Source: a virus. Taken from it: a stretch of 48,266 nt of DNA. Below are positions 1 through 8,082 of this stretch, piece by piece (within the stretch, counting starts at the first letter, position 1; every line of letters starts with the position of its first letter). Location: positions 1 through 48,266 of IMG/VR virus record IMGVR_UViG_3300034272_000895; one strand, written 5' to 3'. The notes beneath the pieces were generated by a model. It saw only the letters and a list, made by a program, of their open reading frames with translations. It was not told where the DNA came from and searched no databases. The translations under genes were made by a program, and so were the position numbers.

Positions 1-52
1 CTATCGGCAGGGTATACTCCGTGTTGACGTTAATCTGAGATAAAAACTTCAT
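1..52 (-). CDS. 5' end of a leftward gene, probably tail fibre/structural (partial)
   Basis: An ATG at 52 opens a frame that stays open to the left edge and begins MKFLSQINVNTEYTLPI. The remainder lies outside the window. Tail-fibre and other virion proteins of Bacteroidetes phages often begin with a similar MKFLxxIN segment, and the gene follows two fibre-like genes, so a virion role is likely but not shown. A terminator (91-118) and a TAnnTTTG box (77-84) separate it from the upstream fibre gene, suggesting its own transcript. Confidence 0.5.
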   Translation of the reverse strand, partial: MKFLSQINVNTEYTLPI

Positions 53-76
53 AGTTTACCAGCCTAATACAATATA

Positions 77-84
77 CAAATCTA
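77..84 (-). promoter_or_regulatory. Candidate -7 box for the left-edge gene
   Basis: The minus strand reads TAGATTTG, an exact match to the Bacteroidetes -7 consensus TAnnTTTG, 25 nt before the ATG at 52 and just after the preceding terminator. No TTTG -33 box is seen at the usual 19-21 nt spacing, so the call rests on position plus the -7 box. Confidence 0.35.
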
Positions 85-90
85 CGAAAT

Positions 91-118
91 AAAAAAGGGG
101 AAGACAGTTGCCTCCCCC
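91..118 (-). terminator. Rho-independent terminator after the 398-aa fibre gene
   Basis: The minus strand forms GGGGAGG - 7-nt loop - CTTCCCC (one G-U pair) followed by TTTTTT. It lies 22 nt past the stop of the fibre-like gene ending at 141 and would end the transcript of the terminase-portal-fibre block. Confidence 0.75.
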
Positions 119-140
119 TTAAACATATGACTCCAAATCA

Positions 141-1337
141 TTATGCTTCAGCAGTCTCAGGAGCGTCTCCGTTAACTGAACCACCAACCGTATCGCCAGT
201 GCGCTTAGAAGCAATTAGAATTACGTAGTAGTCGTTATCTGTAACAGCAGAAGCAAACGATACCGTCAACGTGTTTACCGTTGGGCGGGCCACATCAACA
301 TATACCGTCTCTTGAGTTGCGTATGAAATAACTTGAGCAGAGACAGCCTTCGTTCCAAGGTTGTGCGTAACCGTGTAGATGTTTCCAGTCTTCGAAACAA
401 CTCCGATTTGAGCAGGGTCAAGAGAGTAGTGAATCGGAGCACCGAGAAGGTTTGCGATTGAGTTGAAGGTAGCTCTCTTAATTTCTCCGGTCTCACCGAT
501 GGCGTTGTCGTATACGTAGAAGAAGTCATCCGTTCCGGGAACAATCGTTTCTACGCTACCAATGTGAAGGGGCTGGTCAACCGTAGTGAATCGGTCAGCG
601 GTCTCATCCCACAAGAACGATACGTTGGTAGACGTACCACGCTCAACCTCGAAACCAGCATTCTGCGAAGGAGTTCCAGTCTCGTCAGAGTTCAACTTGA
701 TGATGCTGTCACCAATGTTTACCTCGTTAGAGTTAACGCTCGTAGTGGTACCAGTAACGATAAGGTTAGCCTGAATCGTGATGGTCGGGTTGTCCTCAAG
801 GTCAACAGTGCGGATGATAGGAGCATTCTGCAACTGTCCACCCGGACCCCACATTAGTATGTTGTACTGCGTCAGGTTTGCGTAGTTGGTGAGCTCAATT
901 GCGTTAGCACCAACAGTAATACCCGAGTTAGCAGTTACACCGATGTCAAGGGTTACATCACCAGTAAGTTCACCACCACCAGTCAAACCATTACCTGCGA
1001 TAACGTCAAGACCAGTGTGGTCTACGTTACGGGTGTTCGCAAGGTCAAGCTGAACAGCGTTAGTGGTTACGGTGATACCAGTGCCAGCACCAACGTCAAG
1101 GGTTACCGAACCGCCATCTCCACCTCCGGTAAGACCAGAGCCAGCGAGAACCTGTTGGATGTCACCTTTGATGTCAACCCACGCACTACCATTGTAGAAG
1201 TACATCGTGTTGACCGTAGTGTCAAAGTAAATCTGACCAGCTACTGGGCTTGAAGGTGCGTTAAGTGAGTTATGAATTCTAGGCTCGATAATCTCGAGCT
1301 TATTCATATCAATGGGTGAGAAATAATTGATAGCCAT
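141..1337 (-). CDS. Tail fibre-like structural protein
   Basis: A 398-aa protein with the low-complexity, beta-rich style of phage fibres. Two copies of a G-GLTGGG-(G/E)LTGDVTLD-like repeat (about residues 66-82 and 114-132) resemble fibre repeats. A middle block (TGTTTSVNSNEVNIGDSI onward) matches a segment common in phage and cyanophage structural proteins, where it shapes a trimeric beta shaft. The C-terminal ~90 residues contain VTHNLGTKAVSAQV, a motif also found in the next gene (1343-1669), so both may carry the same tip domain. The ATG at 1337 lies 5 nt from the stop of that upstream gene. Probably binds the host surface or decorates the virion. Exact fibre position unknown. Confidence 0.65.
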   Translation of the reverse strand: MAINYFSPIDMNKLEIIEPRIHNSLNAPSSPVAGQIYFDTTVNTMYFYNGSAWVDIKGDIQQVLAGSGLTGGGDGGSVTLDVGAGTGITVTTNAVQLDLANTRNVDHTGLDVIAGNGLTGGGELTGDVTLDIGVTANSGITVGANAIELTNYANLTQYNILMWGPGGQLQNAPIIRTVDLEDNPTITIQANLIVTGTTTSVNSNEVNIGDSIIKLNSDETGTPSQNAGFEVERGTSTNVSFLWDETADRFTTVDQPLHIGSVETIVPGTDDFFYVYDNAIGETGEIKRATFNSIANLLGAPIHYSLDPAQIGVVSKTGNIYTVTHNLGTKAVSAQVISYATQETVYVDVARPTVNTLTVSFASAVTDNDYYVILIASKRTGDTVGGSVNGDAPETAEA

Positions 1338-1342
1338 AGTGC

Positions 1343-1669
1343 TTAGTTAAAGTATGCCTTGCCACTAAAGGCTCCAGCAAATTTTAGACGTATAGTGTTC
1401 ATTGTTAGATATTCGACTTCACCAAATACGATGTTGTCAGTTGAGTCAACCACCGTTACCGATGCTCGTTTTCCTAAGTTGTGAGTCACCTCCCAAGTAG
1501 CCTCAGCTACCCCTTGAACGTGAGTGTAGTGAGCATCGCCTCCACCCCCAGTGACTCCCTTGATAGAGAGACTGGTGGTTGGTCTTGGGATGACAATAGT
1601 GTTCTGAAGCGTGGGCTGTTGTACGCTTACATTGATTTGTTCTCCGCTATTGATGGTTATATCACTCAT
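1343..1669 (-). CDS. Small structural protein with fibre-tip-like C-terminus
   Basis: A 108-aa protein. The first ~50 residues are Thr/Val/Gln-rich and likely beta. The last ~60 contain WEVTHNLGKRASVTVVD, closely paralleling VTHNLGTKAVSAQV of the neighbouring 398-aa fibre-like protein, including the following valine-rich strands ending in a phenylalanine-rich segment. This suggests a duplicated tip or capping domain. The start overlaps the stop of the upstream gene by 4 nt (ATGA), indicating translational coupling. Likely a virion component, perhaps a short fibre; the family is not recognised with certainty. Confidence 0.55.
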   Translation of the reverse strand: MSDITINSGEQINVSVQQPTLQNTIVIPRPTTSLSIKGVTGGGGDAHYTHVQGVAEATWEVTHNLGKRASVTVVDSTDNIVFGEVEYLTMNTIRLKFAGAFSGKAYFN

Positions 1670-2025
1670 AGCGTAACGTCCTCATTTACTTTGAAGATTC
1701 CGTACAACCACGTCTTAACAGAGCCAGTGTTCGTGCTTTGCAAATCGTATACATAAAGCCCACCATTTACACCAGCCATCGTGGCGGGTAAGGCAGTAAT
1801 AGTCAACACACCTTGAGAGGTTCCACTGTAAGAGAACACATCATCCTCAAGGATGGTAGAAGCGGAAGTATCCGTCTCACGAACATCTAGCTTCCACGTG
1901 TATCCGGTGAGGTTGAGTGCAGCTCCAGTGTCGTCCTTAAACGTAATTTCAAGACGGAAAGAGTCACCCTTTCTGCAGGTGATGTCTACTCTTTGTGCTG
2001 TATCTAAGTTAATCTGGGTTGCCAT
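1666..2025 (-). CDS. BppU-like N-terminal domain protein (baseplate/tail adaptor candidate)
   Basis: A 119-aa protein whose RKGDSFRLEITFKDDTGAAL and LTGYTWKLDVRE segments match the style of the immunoglobulin-like N-terminal domain of upper baseplate proteins (BppU type), which anchor receptor-binding proteins. It ends in GLYVYDLQS and a final strand, consistent with one complete domain. It lies directly downstream of the portal gene (17 nt) and overlaps the next structural gene by 4 nt. The likely role is anchoring fibres or decorating the tail. A TAnnTTTG box lies 5 nt before the ATG. Confidence 0.5.
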   Translation of the reverse strand: MATQINLDTAQRVDITCRKGDSFRLEITFKDDTGAALNLTGYTWKLDVRETDTSASTILEDDVFSYSGTSQGVLTITALPATMAGVNGGLYVYDLQSTNTGSVKTWLYGIFKVNEDVTL

Positions 2026-2029
2026 GTTA

Positions 2030-2037
2030 CAAAGTTA
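2030..2037 (-). promoter_or_regulatory. TAnnTTTG box abutting a start codon
   Basis: The minus strand reads TAACTTTG followed by TAACATG, placing the -7-type box 5 nt before the start codon at 2025. Transcription from it would begin at or next to the ATG, giving a nearly leaderless mRNA. No -33 box is evident. The same TTTGTAAC(A)ATG arrangement recurs before the gene starting at 39641. Confidence 0.3.
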
Positions 2038-2042
2038 CAACT

Positions 2043-4481
2043 TTAAAGAAGGGCGTCTAACGGGTCCGGGCTTGATTCATCGGTCAGCTCTGGGCGTTCA
2101 CCTTTGCGCTGAGCAATCAATTTGCTCTGCTCTACGGCCTGCTTGCGCACACGCTCATCTTTTCTGTCCTCTTTCATCATGTCAAGGTTTTCCTTGCTCA
2201 TTGTTTGTTGCATAGTCATGCCACCACGAACTTGAGCTTCCACCTGAGCGAGTTGCATCTTGAGCTGGTATTCTACCTGCAACAGCTGAGATTTGACCTG
2301 AGCTTCGAGCTGAATCTTCTGGGTCTCAAACTGAGCCTTCATTTCCTCCTCCTGCATTCTACCTTGAGAGGTTGCCTGAGCCACCTGCATATTGGCTTGA
2401 GCTTGCATCTGGCTGTTTGCCTGCGCCTGTCTCATAGCCTCTTTCATTCGGCGCTTGCGACGAATAATCAAAAGCTGTTCTGCTTGGTCTACATCCTTAA
2501 GCTGGCGGATAGCCATAGCATCTTCGAGGTCAATCTCTTTCTGAGCCAAAGCTACTTGGATGTTTTGCTCGAGGTATGCTTTTTCGTTGTCGCTCATTTC
2601 ACTTACAACCCGGATTCCGAAGTTGTACATAGGCAGGTTCTCGAAGCTCGTCAAGAACTGCATAGACTTTTCACCTAAAGCTTTAACATACGTACCGTAA
2701 AGAACTGATTCCTTGGGAAGTACCTGCAAGCACTTTACTACGTCCTCGCACACCTTACGGAACAGAACATTGCTGGCGTTGGTGATGTCGTAGATGGCGT
2801 TATTTCCTGCGGCCATCTGCTGCTCACGAACTCCGACCAACTGCTCACCCTTGGGTGACGTGCCGTCCATAACCTCGTTGATGCCAGTAGCATCACGAAT
2901 CATGCGGAGGTAGTGATTGTAAAGGTTGATGAACTCGTTGATGTTACGGATGCTATTCTCCAGCGGACGTACGGGTGGGTTTTGGAATCCACCTTCTGGG
3001 TTCTTACTGCGATAGTAGAACACACCGGTCTGCTCGTAGATGTCTTGGATGTCTAGCGGCTGGAGCTCTCCTCCACGTCCTAGCTGTACGTTCTCAAGTC
3101 CTTCGATATCCACCAATAGACCGTCAGGCTTAGCCTTAGCAATAGCCTGCTGAATCTTCAGGTGAGTCAACTGTAGCTGGTCAGCGAATCCGATGATGCT
3201 GTTGACCATTGACTTGGGTAGCATGCGGCGCATGTTGACTGCAACCACGCTGTATGACAAGCGTGTCTTAGTCAGGTCATGTACGTTCTTTGGAAGATTC
3301 TTCTTGAGCCCGTAGTTGAACACATAATTCGTACCTACAATGTAGCTACCTCCGTAGACGGTCATGTTGCGCATGAACACCGGCTTGCGGTCGTATACGC
3401 TCTGGGTCGGCATCTTGTACTCATTACCCTTGTAGTAGAATCCTACGTTACCAAAGCGTGAGCTCTTCTCTTCGAAGACCATGTCGTCAACGCTGATAAA
3501 CTCAAAGTCCAATACCTCGATGATGAACTCGTCATACCCGTAAGTAGTCTTGTCCAGATTCCTATCGTAATAGGAATGCGTCATCTTGTTTGGATTGTTG
3601 TTGTAGCGGTGGCGTACGCTTGATGCGATGCGCTCGAACTCTTCTTCGCTAAACTCGTTACCGGCCTTGCGCTTAAGGTCCTGAATGGTCATGCGCTTGA
3701 TGTGGCCAGCATACACCATGTCCGAGAAGTTAGGGTCTTCGGTGTAGCTGTGGATGAAGTATGCCGGGTCGACGTATTCCTCTACGATTCCGTAGTTAGG
3801 GTCGTTCTCACGCTTCACTACGCCCATGCCATTAACGACTAGGTCTTCTACGGCACGACGGAAAATCTTCTCGTTGAAGTCGTTCCAGCTGAGCGTTAGG
3901 TTGGTAGCCATCTGTGCTACTGCCTCGGCGTGGGTCTTCAAGTTTGCGTTTAAGAAAATCTCTGCTTCATCCTCGGTATCAGGAAGTTGCTCGATGTCAA
4001 AGTTTGCCTTAAGACCTAGGTCTTTGGCCATCTTGTGAAGGTCTTTGTTTTGGATGCGTCGGCGAATCTTATCACGCTCACGCTCTTTCTCCATCATCGA
4101 CACAGGGTCCATTGCCTCTACACGTGGGTATGGCTCACGAGACAGAATCTTGTTGACGACAATCTTAACGAACTTAGGCACAATAGGCACAGGAGTCCAG
4201 TCGATGTTCAACAAAGAACCGTCACCGCCATTTGGGTCCAGCGAGGTTAAAATTTTCTTGTAGATGGTTGTGTCCTGCGTGCCGGCAGCATAGTCCCTGT
4301 TAAGCTCAAAGGTCTTTAAGCGGCGTCGAAAGATAGAACCTTCGTCGTCAGCAGCACCCCATTGCTTCTCAATGGCACGGGCATATTCTAATCCATAAGC
4401 CTTGCTGCCCTTGACGCTGGGGTCCGCCAAAGGATTCGGGAAGTTCCCGAACTTATCCTTTTCACTTTGGTACTCTTGCAT
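2043..4481 (-). CDS. Portal protein
   Basis: An 812-aa protein that forms the dodecameric ring at the capsid vertex through which DNA is packaged and ejected. The order terminase, portal, tail genes and the length fit large portals of Bacteroidetes podophages. Visible are a mixed alpha/beta body with clip/stem-type segments (INEFINLYNHYLRMIRDATG, where the INEVMDG loop follows) and a long Gln/Met-rich helical C-terminal barrel (about residues 640-760) typical of podovirus portals. I chose the ATG at 4481, not the TTG at 4508, because the promoter-like box 4506-4513 would otherwise overlap the start. A 28-aa spacer region separates it from terminase. Confidence 0.85.
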   Translation of the reverse strand: MQEYQSEKDKFGNFPNPLADPSVKGSKAYGLEYARAIEKQWGAADDEGSIFRRRLKTFELNRDYAAGTQDTTIYKKILTSLDPNGGDGSLLNIDWTPVPIVPKFVKIVVNKILSREPYPRVEAMDPVSMMEKERERDKIRRRIQNKDLHKMAKDLGLKANFDIEQLPDTEDEAEIFLNANLKTHAEAVAQMATNLTLSWNDFNEKIFRRAVEDLVVNGMGVVKRENDPNYGIVEEYVDPAYFIHSYTEDPNFSDMVYAGHIKRMTIQDLKRKAGNEFSEEEFERIASSVRHRYNNNPNKMTHSYYDRNLDKTTYGYDEFIIEVLDFEFISVDDMVFEEKSSRFGNVGFYYKGNEYKMPTQSVYDRKPVFMRNMTVYGGSYIVGTNYVFNYGLKKNLPKNVHDLTKTRLSYSVVAVNMRRMLPKSMVNSIIGFADQLQLTHLKIQQAIAKAKPDGLLVDIEGLENVQLGRGGELQPLDIQDIYEQTGVFYYRSKNPEGGFQNPPVRPLENSIRNINEFINLYNHYLRMIRDATGINEVMDGTSPKGEQLVGVREQQMAAGNNAIYDITNASNVLFRKVCEDVVKCLQVLPKESVLYGTYVKALGEKSMQFLTSFENLPMYNFGIRVVSEMSDNEKAYLEQNIQVALAQKEIDLEDAMAIRQLKDVDQAEQLLIIRRKRRMKEAMRQAQANSQMQAQANMQVAQATSQGRMQEEEMKAQFETQKIQLEAQVKSQLLQVEYQLKMQLAQVEAQVRGGMTMQQTMSKENLDMMKEDRKDERVRKQAVEQSKLIAQRKGERPELTDESSPDPLDALL

Positions 4482-4505
4482 GATGAGGGCTATATTTCTA
4501 ATATG

Positions 4506-4513
4506 CAAATATA
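4506..4513 (-). promoter_or_regulatory. Candidate -7 box before the portal gene
   Basis: The minus strand reads TATATTTG (TAnnTTTG) 25 nt before the portal ATG, in the 55-nt gap after terminase. No TTTG is found at the standard -33 spacing; the nearest is about 31 nt upstream. Confidence 0.35.
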
Positions 4514-4536
4514 AAGATTTACGTTAAGCGGTTTCT

Positions 4537-6663
4537 TTATCGCTCAAACGGCTTAAATGTGCGAAAGAACTTCTTCTCGTTGAAGTTAGTCTTTGGCTTT
4601 TCCTCTTTTATTTTTTGCGCAGCAAGCAAGGCAAGGCCAGCGCTGATGGTCAAGTCAAACTTAGTTCGGTCATCAATTCTGAATCCAATCCAATCTTCTA
4701 GCGTGCGGTCGAAATACATCTTGCCCATCTCTCCGGTGTCCGGGTTCATGCCCACGTGATTATGGATAAACGCCTCAATTGACTGTGCGTGTGCGTGTAT
4801 AAAGTCCTGACTATTAGACGGTATGCCTTTTGTCTTTGAACCAACAGTTGAACCGCCGAGGTGTTCCGGTCTGTCCATCAAGTAGTTATCATATCCACGT
4901 GACTCGAAGTAGCGCACGATACCATACTTGTTGTTTTCCACTAGGAGCGGATAGCCATAGAAGACAGCGGCCATTAGCACGTCCTCGTAGAATATCTTGG
5001 CTAGGGGAGGTCGGCTGGCGTACTCGGCCACGAACATATTGCTCGGGAAATTGACGTTAAACTTATTGAAGATATGGCATGCGCCCTTTGAGCCTCGTCC
5101 GTCCACGGTCGCATCAATGTCGTATGAGTCGACTCCGCCTACACCTATGGCGTTGATGGGTGGACTCTTCTTGCCGGAGCGGTCAGCATTCATTCTGTTC
5201 TGCTGGTCTGCTGGGGGTATCCACGCAATTATCCATCGACCATTGACTGCGTCCGGGTTAAACACCACACGTGAGTCCTGCACTCCGGCCTCCCACACAA
5301 AGTTTCCCTTAACCACGGGGCTTGGGTACAGCTCTTGGTTGTGGGTCATCTGCTCGTAAATCTTTCCAATGTTGAACAAGCTTCGCTCTGTAGAATCACG
5401 GAATGCCTCATCGACGGTGAAAGGGAACTGACGAATCTTTTCGTTCAGCTCGTACGGGTCACGAAGCAGGGCATCACGTTCGTTACGCAAGTAGGTCTTG
5501 GCTCCGATGTCTGTGAAGTCCCCTTCAATTGTTTTAACGGGCTTAGCTGGGTCTTCTACGATTGCATTGCCGTATTCATCAAAGAACCCCTCCAGAGCGC
5601 TGTAGGCCGGGATAAAGATGCGGTACAGTCCAGTGCGTGTGCGACCGTTCTTGTTGCGCTCCTGAGGGTCCGAGTCGTAATAGATATCACGAAACTCCTT
5701 GCCCCCTTTATCGAGCGGATTCACCGTTGAGCCAACGAGTGCTTTTCCAACAACCCTACGTCCGACAATCAAACACGTACTTTCAATACGCCATGCCTCA
5801 CGTATGTCCGCTGGCTTCTCCCATTTTCCGGCCTCGTCAAGGTATAGGATGTGAAGTTTCTCACCGTCATATGCGTTGGTGGTGGTGTTCTTCCAGTTGA
5901 TTACAGTGTCGAGAGCTTCGCCGGCTACGGATGTCTTATTGCTTTTGGTGATTCGCTTGGATGGCTCACGGAATGCCAGCTCCATTCGTGGGTTGGTGGT
6001 ACCGTCTTGGATTGGCTTAAAGAAGAACGGGTAGCTTTTAAACATAGGCACCACCTTCTTCATGAAGATATTCTCCTGCGCATCCTTACCAGTTTTGCTC
6101 TGAATACCTAAAAGCTTTTCTTTAACTTGAGTGCCCTCATCGACTAATATTGAGCTACTTATGTTTGTGTAACCAGAGCGTCTACACTTGACGTAAACCT
6201 GCCCAATACATCGTGGGTCTGCCTCTACGGCGGCGAAGTGAAGGAAGATAGTTCTCTGGAACGCTAGGTAGCTTGGATATCCGACGTCCATCTTGGACCA
6301 CTGGAGCATCATGTAGTGGCGTCCTGTGATGTAAGTTGGTGTTCCGTTATTCATGAACCATATCCCTTTGCGTCGTCGTACGAACTCACGCTCGATGACA
6401 ACGGAGTGCTTGTCACGAAACTCCTTGGGTTGTTCGGCCCACTCGTCCATGGACTTGATACGAAGCAGGTCGGATGGCAGCTGTAGTCGTTGCCACTTCT
6501 GTTTCTCCTTCGCTAAGTCGTGCCCTATGATTTCCTTCTTGGGAGGGACAGCCGGGAGCTGGATGAACAGACCTTCCAGTTCAATGATTTCCCCTTCAGT
6601 ATTGTCCGGGCAAATATTGATTACGTAGTCGGTATAGTTCTGTACGGTCTTTAGTCCAGCCAT
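4537..6663 (-). CDS. terL: Terminase large subunit
   Basis: A 708-aa packaging motor. An N-terminal ATPase has a Walker A-type segment KCRRSGYT (residues 159-166), a deviant of the usual G-x4-GK(T/S) and typical of this terminase group, Walker B ILYLDEAG with D276/E277, and a coupling motif VGSTVNPLDKGGK. The C-terminal RNase H-like nuclease shows GGVDSYDIDAT (D512, D515, D517) and a late acidic segment near RIDDRTKFD. It translocates and cuts DNA at the portal. The ATG at 6663 lies 2 nt after the stop of the small upstream gene. Downstream is the portal gene. Confidence 0.93.
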   Translation of the reverse strand: MAGLKTVQNYTDYVINICPDNTEGEIIELEGLFIQLPAVPPKKEIIGHDLAKEKQKWQRLQLPSDLLRIKSMDEWAEQPKEFRDKHSVVIEREFVRRRKGIWFMNNGTPTYITGRHYMMLQWSKMDVGYPSYLAFQRTIFLHFAAVEADPRCIGQVYVKCRRSGYTNISSSILVDEGTQVKEKLLGIQSKTGKDAQENIFMKKVVPMFKSYPFFFKPIQDGTTNPRMELAFREPSKRITKSNKTSVAGEALDTVINWKNTTTNAYDGEKLHILYLDEAGKWEKPADIREAWRIESTCLIVGRRVVGKALVGSTVNPLDKGGKEFRDIYYDSDPQERNKNGRTRTGLYRIFIPAYSALEGFFDEYGNAIVEDPAKPVKTIEGDFTDIGAKTYLRNERDALLRDPYELNEKIRQFPFTVDEAFRDSTERSLFNIGKIYEQMTHNQELYPSPVVKGNFVWEAGVQDSRVVFNPDAVNGRWIIAWIPPADQQNRMNADRSGKKSPPINAIGVGGVDSYDIDATVDGRGSKGACHIFNKFNVNFPSNMFVAEYASRPPLAKIFYEDVLMAAVFYGYPLLVENNKYGIVRYFESRGYDNYLMDRPEHLGGSTVGSKTKGIPSNSQDFIHAHAQSIEAFIHNHVGMNPDTGEMGKMYFDRTLEDWIGFRIDDRTKFDLTISAGLALLAAQKIKEEKPKTNFNEKKFFRTFKPFER

Positions 6664-6665
6664 GG

Positions 6666-6962
6666 CTACTTACTAAATCGTTCGGCGAACCCGCCGCTGA
6701 AGTCTCCCTTCTCTTTGACGTCGTCTCCGGAGCGCAGGGTCTTAATCATATCTTCCAACCGTTGTCTTTCTTGCAACAATTCACGTGCGTCGACGGCGGT
6801 CTGCTTGATGGATTGCAGTTCGGCTTTGCGGGCCGAGCCATTGATATCAGGGTCCACTGGTTTTTTAATCTCCTCAATCATGTTGTTGATGGCGACCTCC
6901 ATGGACTCAAGCAGGCGCTGTGCAGCGTCTACCGTGGTGAAGTTACTTGCCTTCCTCGACAT
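6666..6962 (-). CDS. Small coiled-coil protein upstream of terminase (small terminase candidate)
   Basis: A 98-aa, highly charged helical protein (about residues 12-80), with segments such as ESMEVAINNMIEEIKKP and VDARELLQERQRLEDM. It sits immediately before terL, the usual place of a terminase small subunit, but shows no clear helix-turn-helix, so that role is positional inference. The ATG at 6962 was chosen over an upstream alternative at 6977; it overlaps the GroES-like gene by 20 nt. Alternatives are a scaffolding or packaging accessory protein. Confidence 0.5.
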   Translation of the reverse strand: MSRKASNFTTVDAAQRLLESMEVAINNMIEEIKKPVDPDINGSARKAELQSIKQTAVDARELLQERQRLEDMIKTLRSGDDVKEKGDFSGGFAERFSK

Positions 6963-7515
6963 ACAGCAGGTCGTCAATCATCATGCGCCACACCTTTTGG
7001 CCGTCTACTTCCATCTCGTAGTCCGAGTTCTTCGAGAAGTACACGACGTCTCCCTTATTTAGACCTAGTCCAGATAAGAGTTCACTATTGGCGAACACAC
7101 GACCACGGTCGTTCTGTATGCTATCCTGTACAACTTCGAACAACAAGCTTGTCATCTTTTGGCTGGACTCCATTGGTTCAAGAAAGACCCACTGGTCAAT
7201 CATGTGGATACCTTCGCTGTTCTTGTATGCGTGCCCTAGGTTGTTGCGACCTCCGCCGGCAACGTAAGGAACTAGATACTTTCCGTCTCCGAGGTAGAAG
7301 CGTGGGGTCATAAGCACCGTGTGGTGGAAGTACAGGATGTCTCCGACCTGAGCTCCCGGGTTACCAATAATTGGTACCGATACGATTTCGGCTTCCATGA
7401 ACCGGTTACCAAACTCATCGAACTTGGAATCCAGAAACATCTTCTGGCCGCCTACAATAATCTCGTCCTTCCACTTCTTGTCGAGGTGGATGATAAAAGC
7501 ATTTGGTGATTTCAT
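6943..7515 (-). CDS. GroES-like co-chaperonin
   Basis: A 190-aa protein with the chaperonin-10 fold pattern: N-terminal strand AFIIHLDKKWKDEIIVGG replacing the start of GroES, then AEIVSVP, QVGDILYFHHTVL (matching the GroES GDxVLF strand) and C-terminal GDVVYFSKNSDYEMEVDGQK, equal to the last GroES strands. A mobile-loop-like insertion lies between. Phage GroES analogues (T4 gp31 type) replace host GroES when GroEL folds the capsid protein. The ATG at 7515 follows the upstream stop with 1 nt spacing. Confidence is moderate because the two halves are separated by an unusually long insert (~70 residues). Confidence 0.6.
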   Translation of the reverse strand: MKSPNAFIIHLDKKWKDEIIVGGQKMFLDSKFDEFGNRFMEAEIVSVPIIGNPGAQVGDILYFHHTVLMTPRFYLGDGKYLVPYVAGGGRNNLGHAYKNSEGIHMIDQWVFLEPMESSQKMTSLLFEVVQDSIQNDRGRVFANSELLSGLGLNKGDVVYFSKNSDYEMEVDGQKVWRMMIDDLLYVEEGK

Positions 7516-7516
7516 G

Positions 7517-7753
7517 TTAGTCGAATTTGCAATCATACTCTACCATGCATGGCATAGAGTCTACGCTCTTCCACAGCATGGTTCCTTCATTTCCCTCAAT
7601 GTAGATGAGGTATCGTTTGAAGTTGTATTTGTGCAGGTGCTCGTCGTCGAGTACGATGAACGAGACTTTAGCTGAGCCCACGGGCATACCGACGTAGTAT
7701 GCCATGGCGTCCTTGGGGTTTTGCCCAATGACAATCTTTCGAATTAGATTCAT
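7517..7753 (-). CDS. Hypothetical 78-aa protein
   Basis: A small protein (MNLIRKIVIGQNPKDAMAYYVG...) of alternating beta and loop segments. Such short proteins sit near the GroES-like gene in related Bacteroidetes phages, but no function is recognised. The stop and the downstream ATG are 1 nt apart, and 11 nt separates it from the upstream gene, so it is part of the packaging-block transcript. Confidence 0.6.
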   Translation of the reverse strand: MNLIRKIVIGQNPKDAMAYYVGMPVGSAKVSFIVLDDEHLHKYNFKRYLIYIEGNEGTMLWKSVDSMPCMVEYDCKFD

Positions 7754-7764
7754 GATTCATTTGT

Positions 7765-8082
7765 TTAATTAATGCTCCCATTCCCGTATTTATTAATCCA
7801 CCAATCGATGGTCTGGGGTTTGGGGTCTTCATTTACTGCATTGTAGATATCGATGGCTGACGACATGAGTTGTTCAAACTCTTCGTCCTCCGAGGCATTT
7901 GACGACAGGCTGACAGACAGGTCATCATCTCCTTCGTCGTTTTCATTGTAGAGACCCATCACAAAGGTGAACACTACGTCTTCACTGAGTCCGTGCTTCA
8001 TTGAAAGAATTTGCACAAGCTCATAGACCTCGTCGTTTACCTCTTTGATGAAGTTCTTGATGAACTCGTCGTCACGTTGCAT
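7765..8082 (-). CDS. Acidic hypothetical protein
   Basis: A 105-aa helical and strongly acidic protein (NENDEGDDDLSVSLSSNASE in the middle), ending TIDWWINKYGNGSIN. No family is recognised. The start overlaps the upstream stop by one base (TAATG). Charge and position would fit a DNA-mimic, chaperone or scaffold-like role, but nothing in the sequence decides. Confidence 0.6.
   Translation of the reverse strand: MQRDDEFIKNFIKEVNDEVYELVQILSMKHGLSEDVVFTFVMGLYNENDEGDDDLSVSLSSNASEDEEFEQLMSSAIDIYNAVNEDPKPQTIDWWINKYGNGSIN

Noticed and set aside
4482-4508. TTG start for the portal
   Set aside because: It would put the candidate -7 box across the start codon; the ATG at 4481 fits better.
4559-6628. 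Several long opposite-strand ORFs within the terminase and portal genes
   Set aside because: They are antisense shadows of strong coding regions, with no independent start region or recognisable domain.
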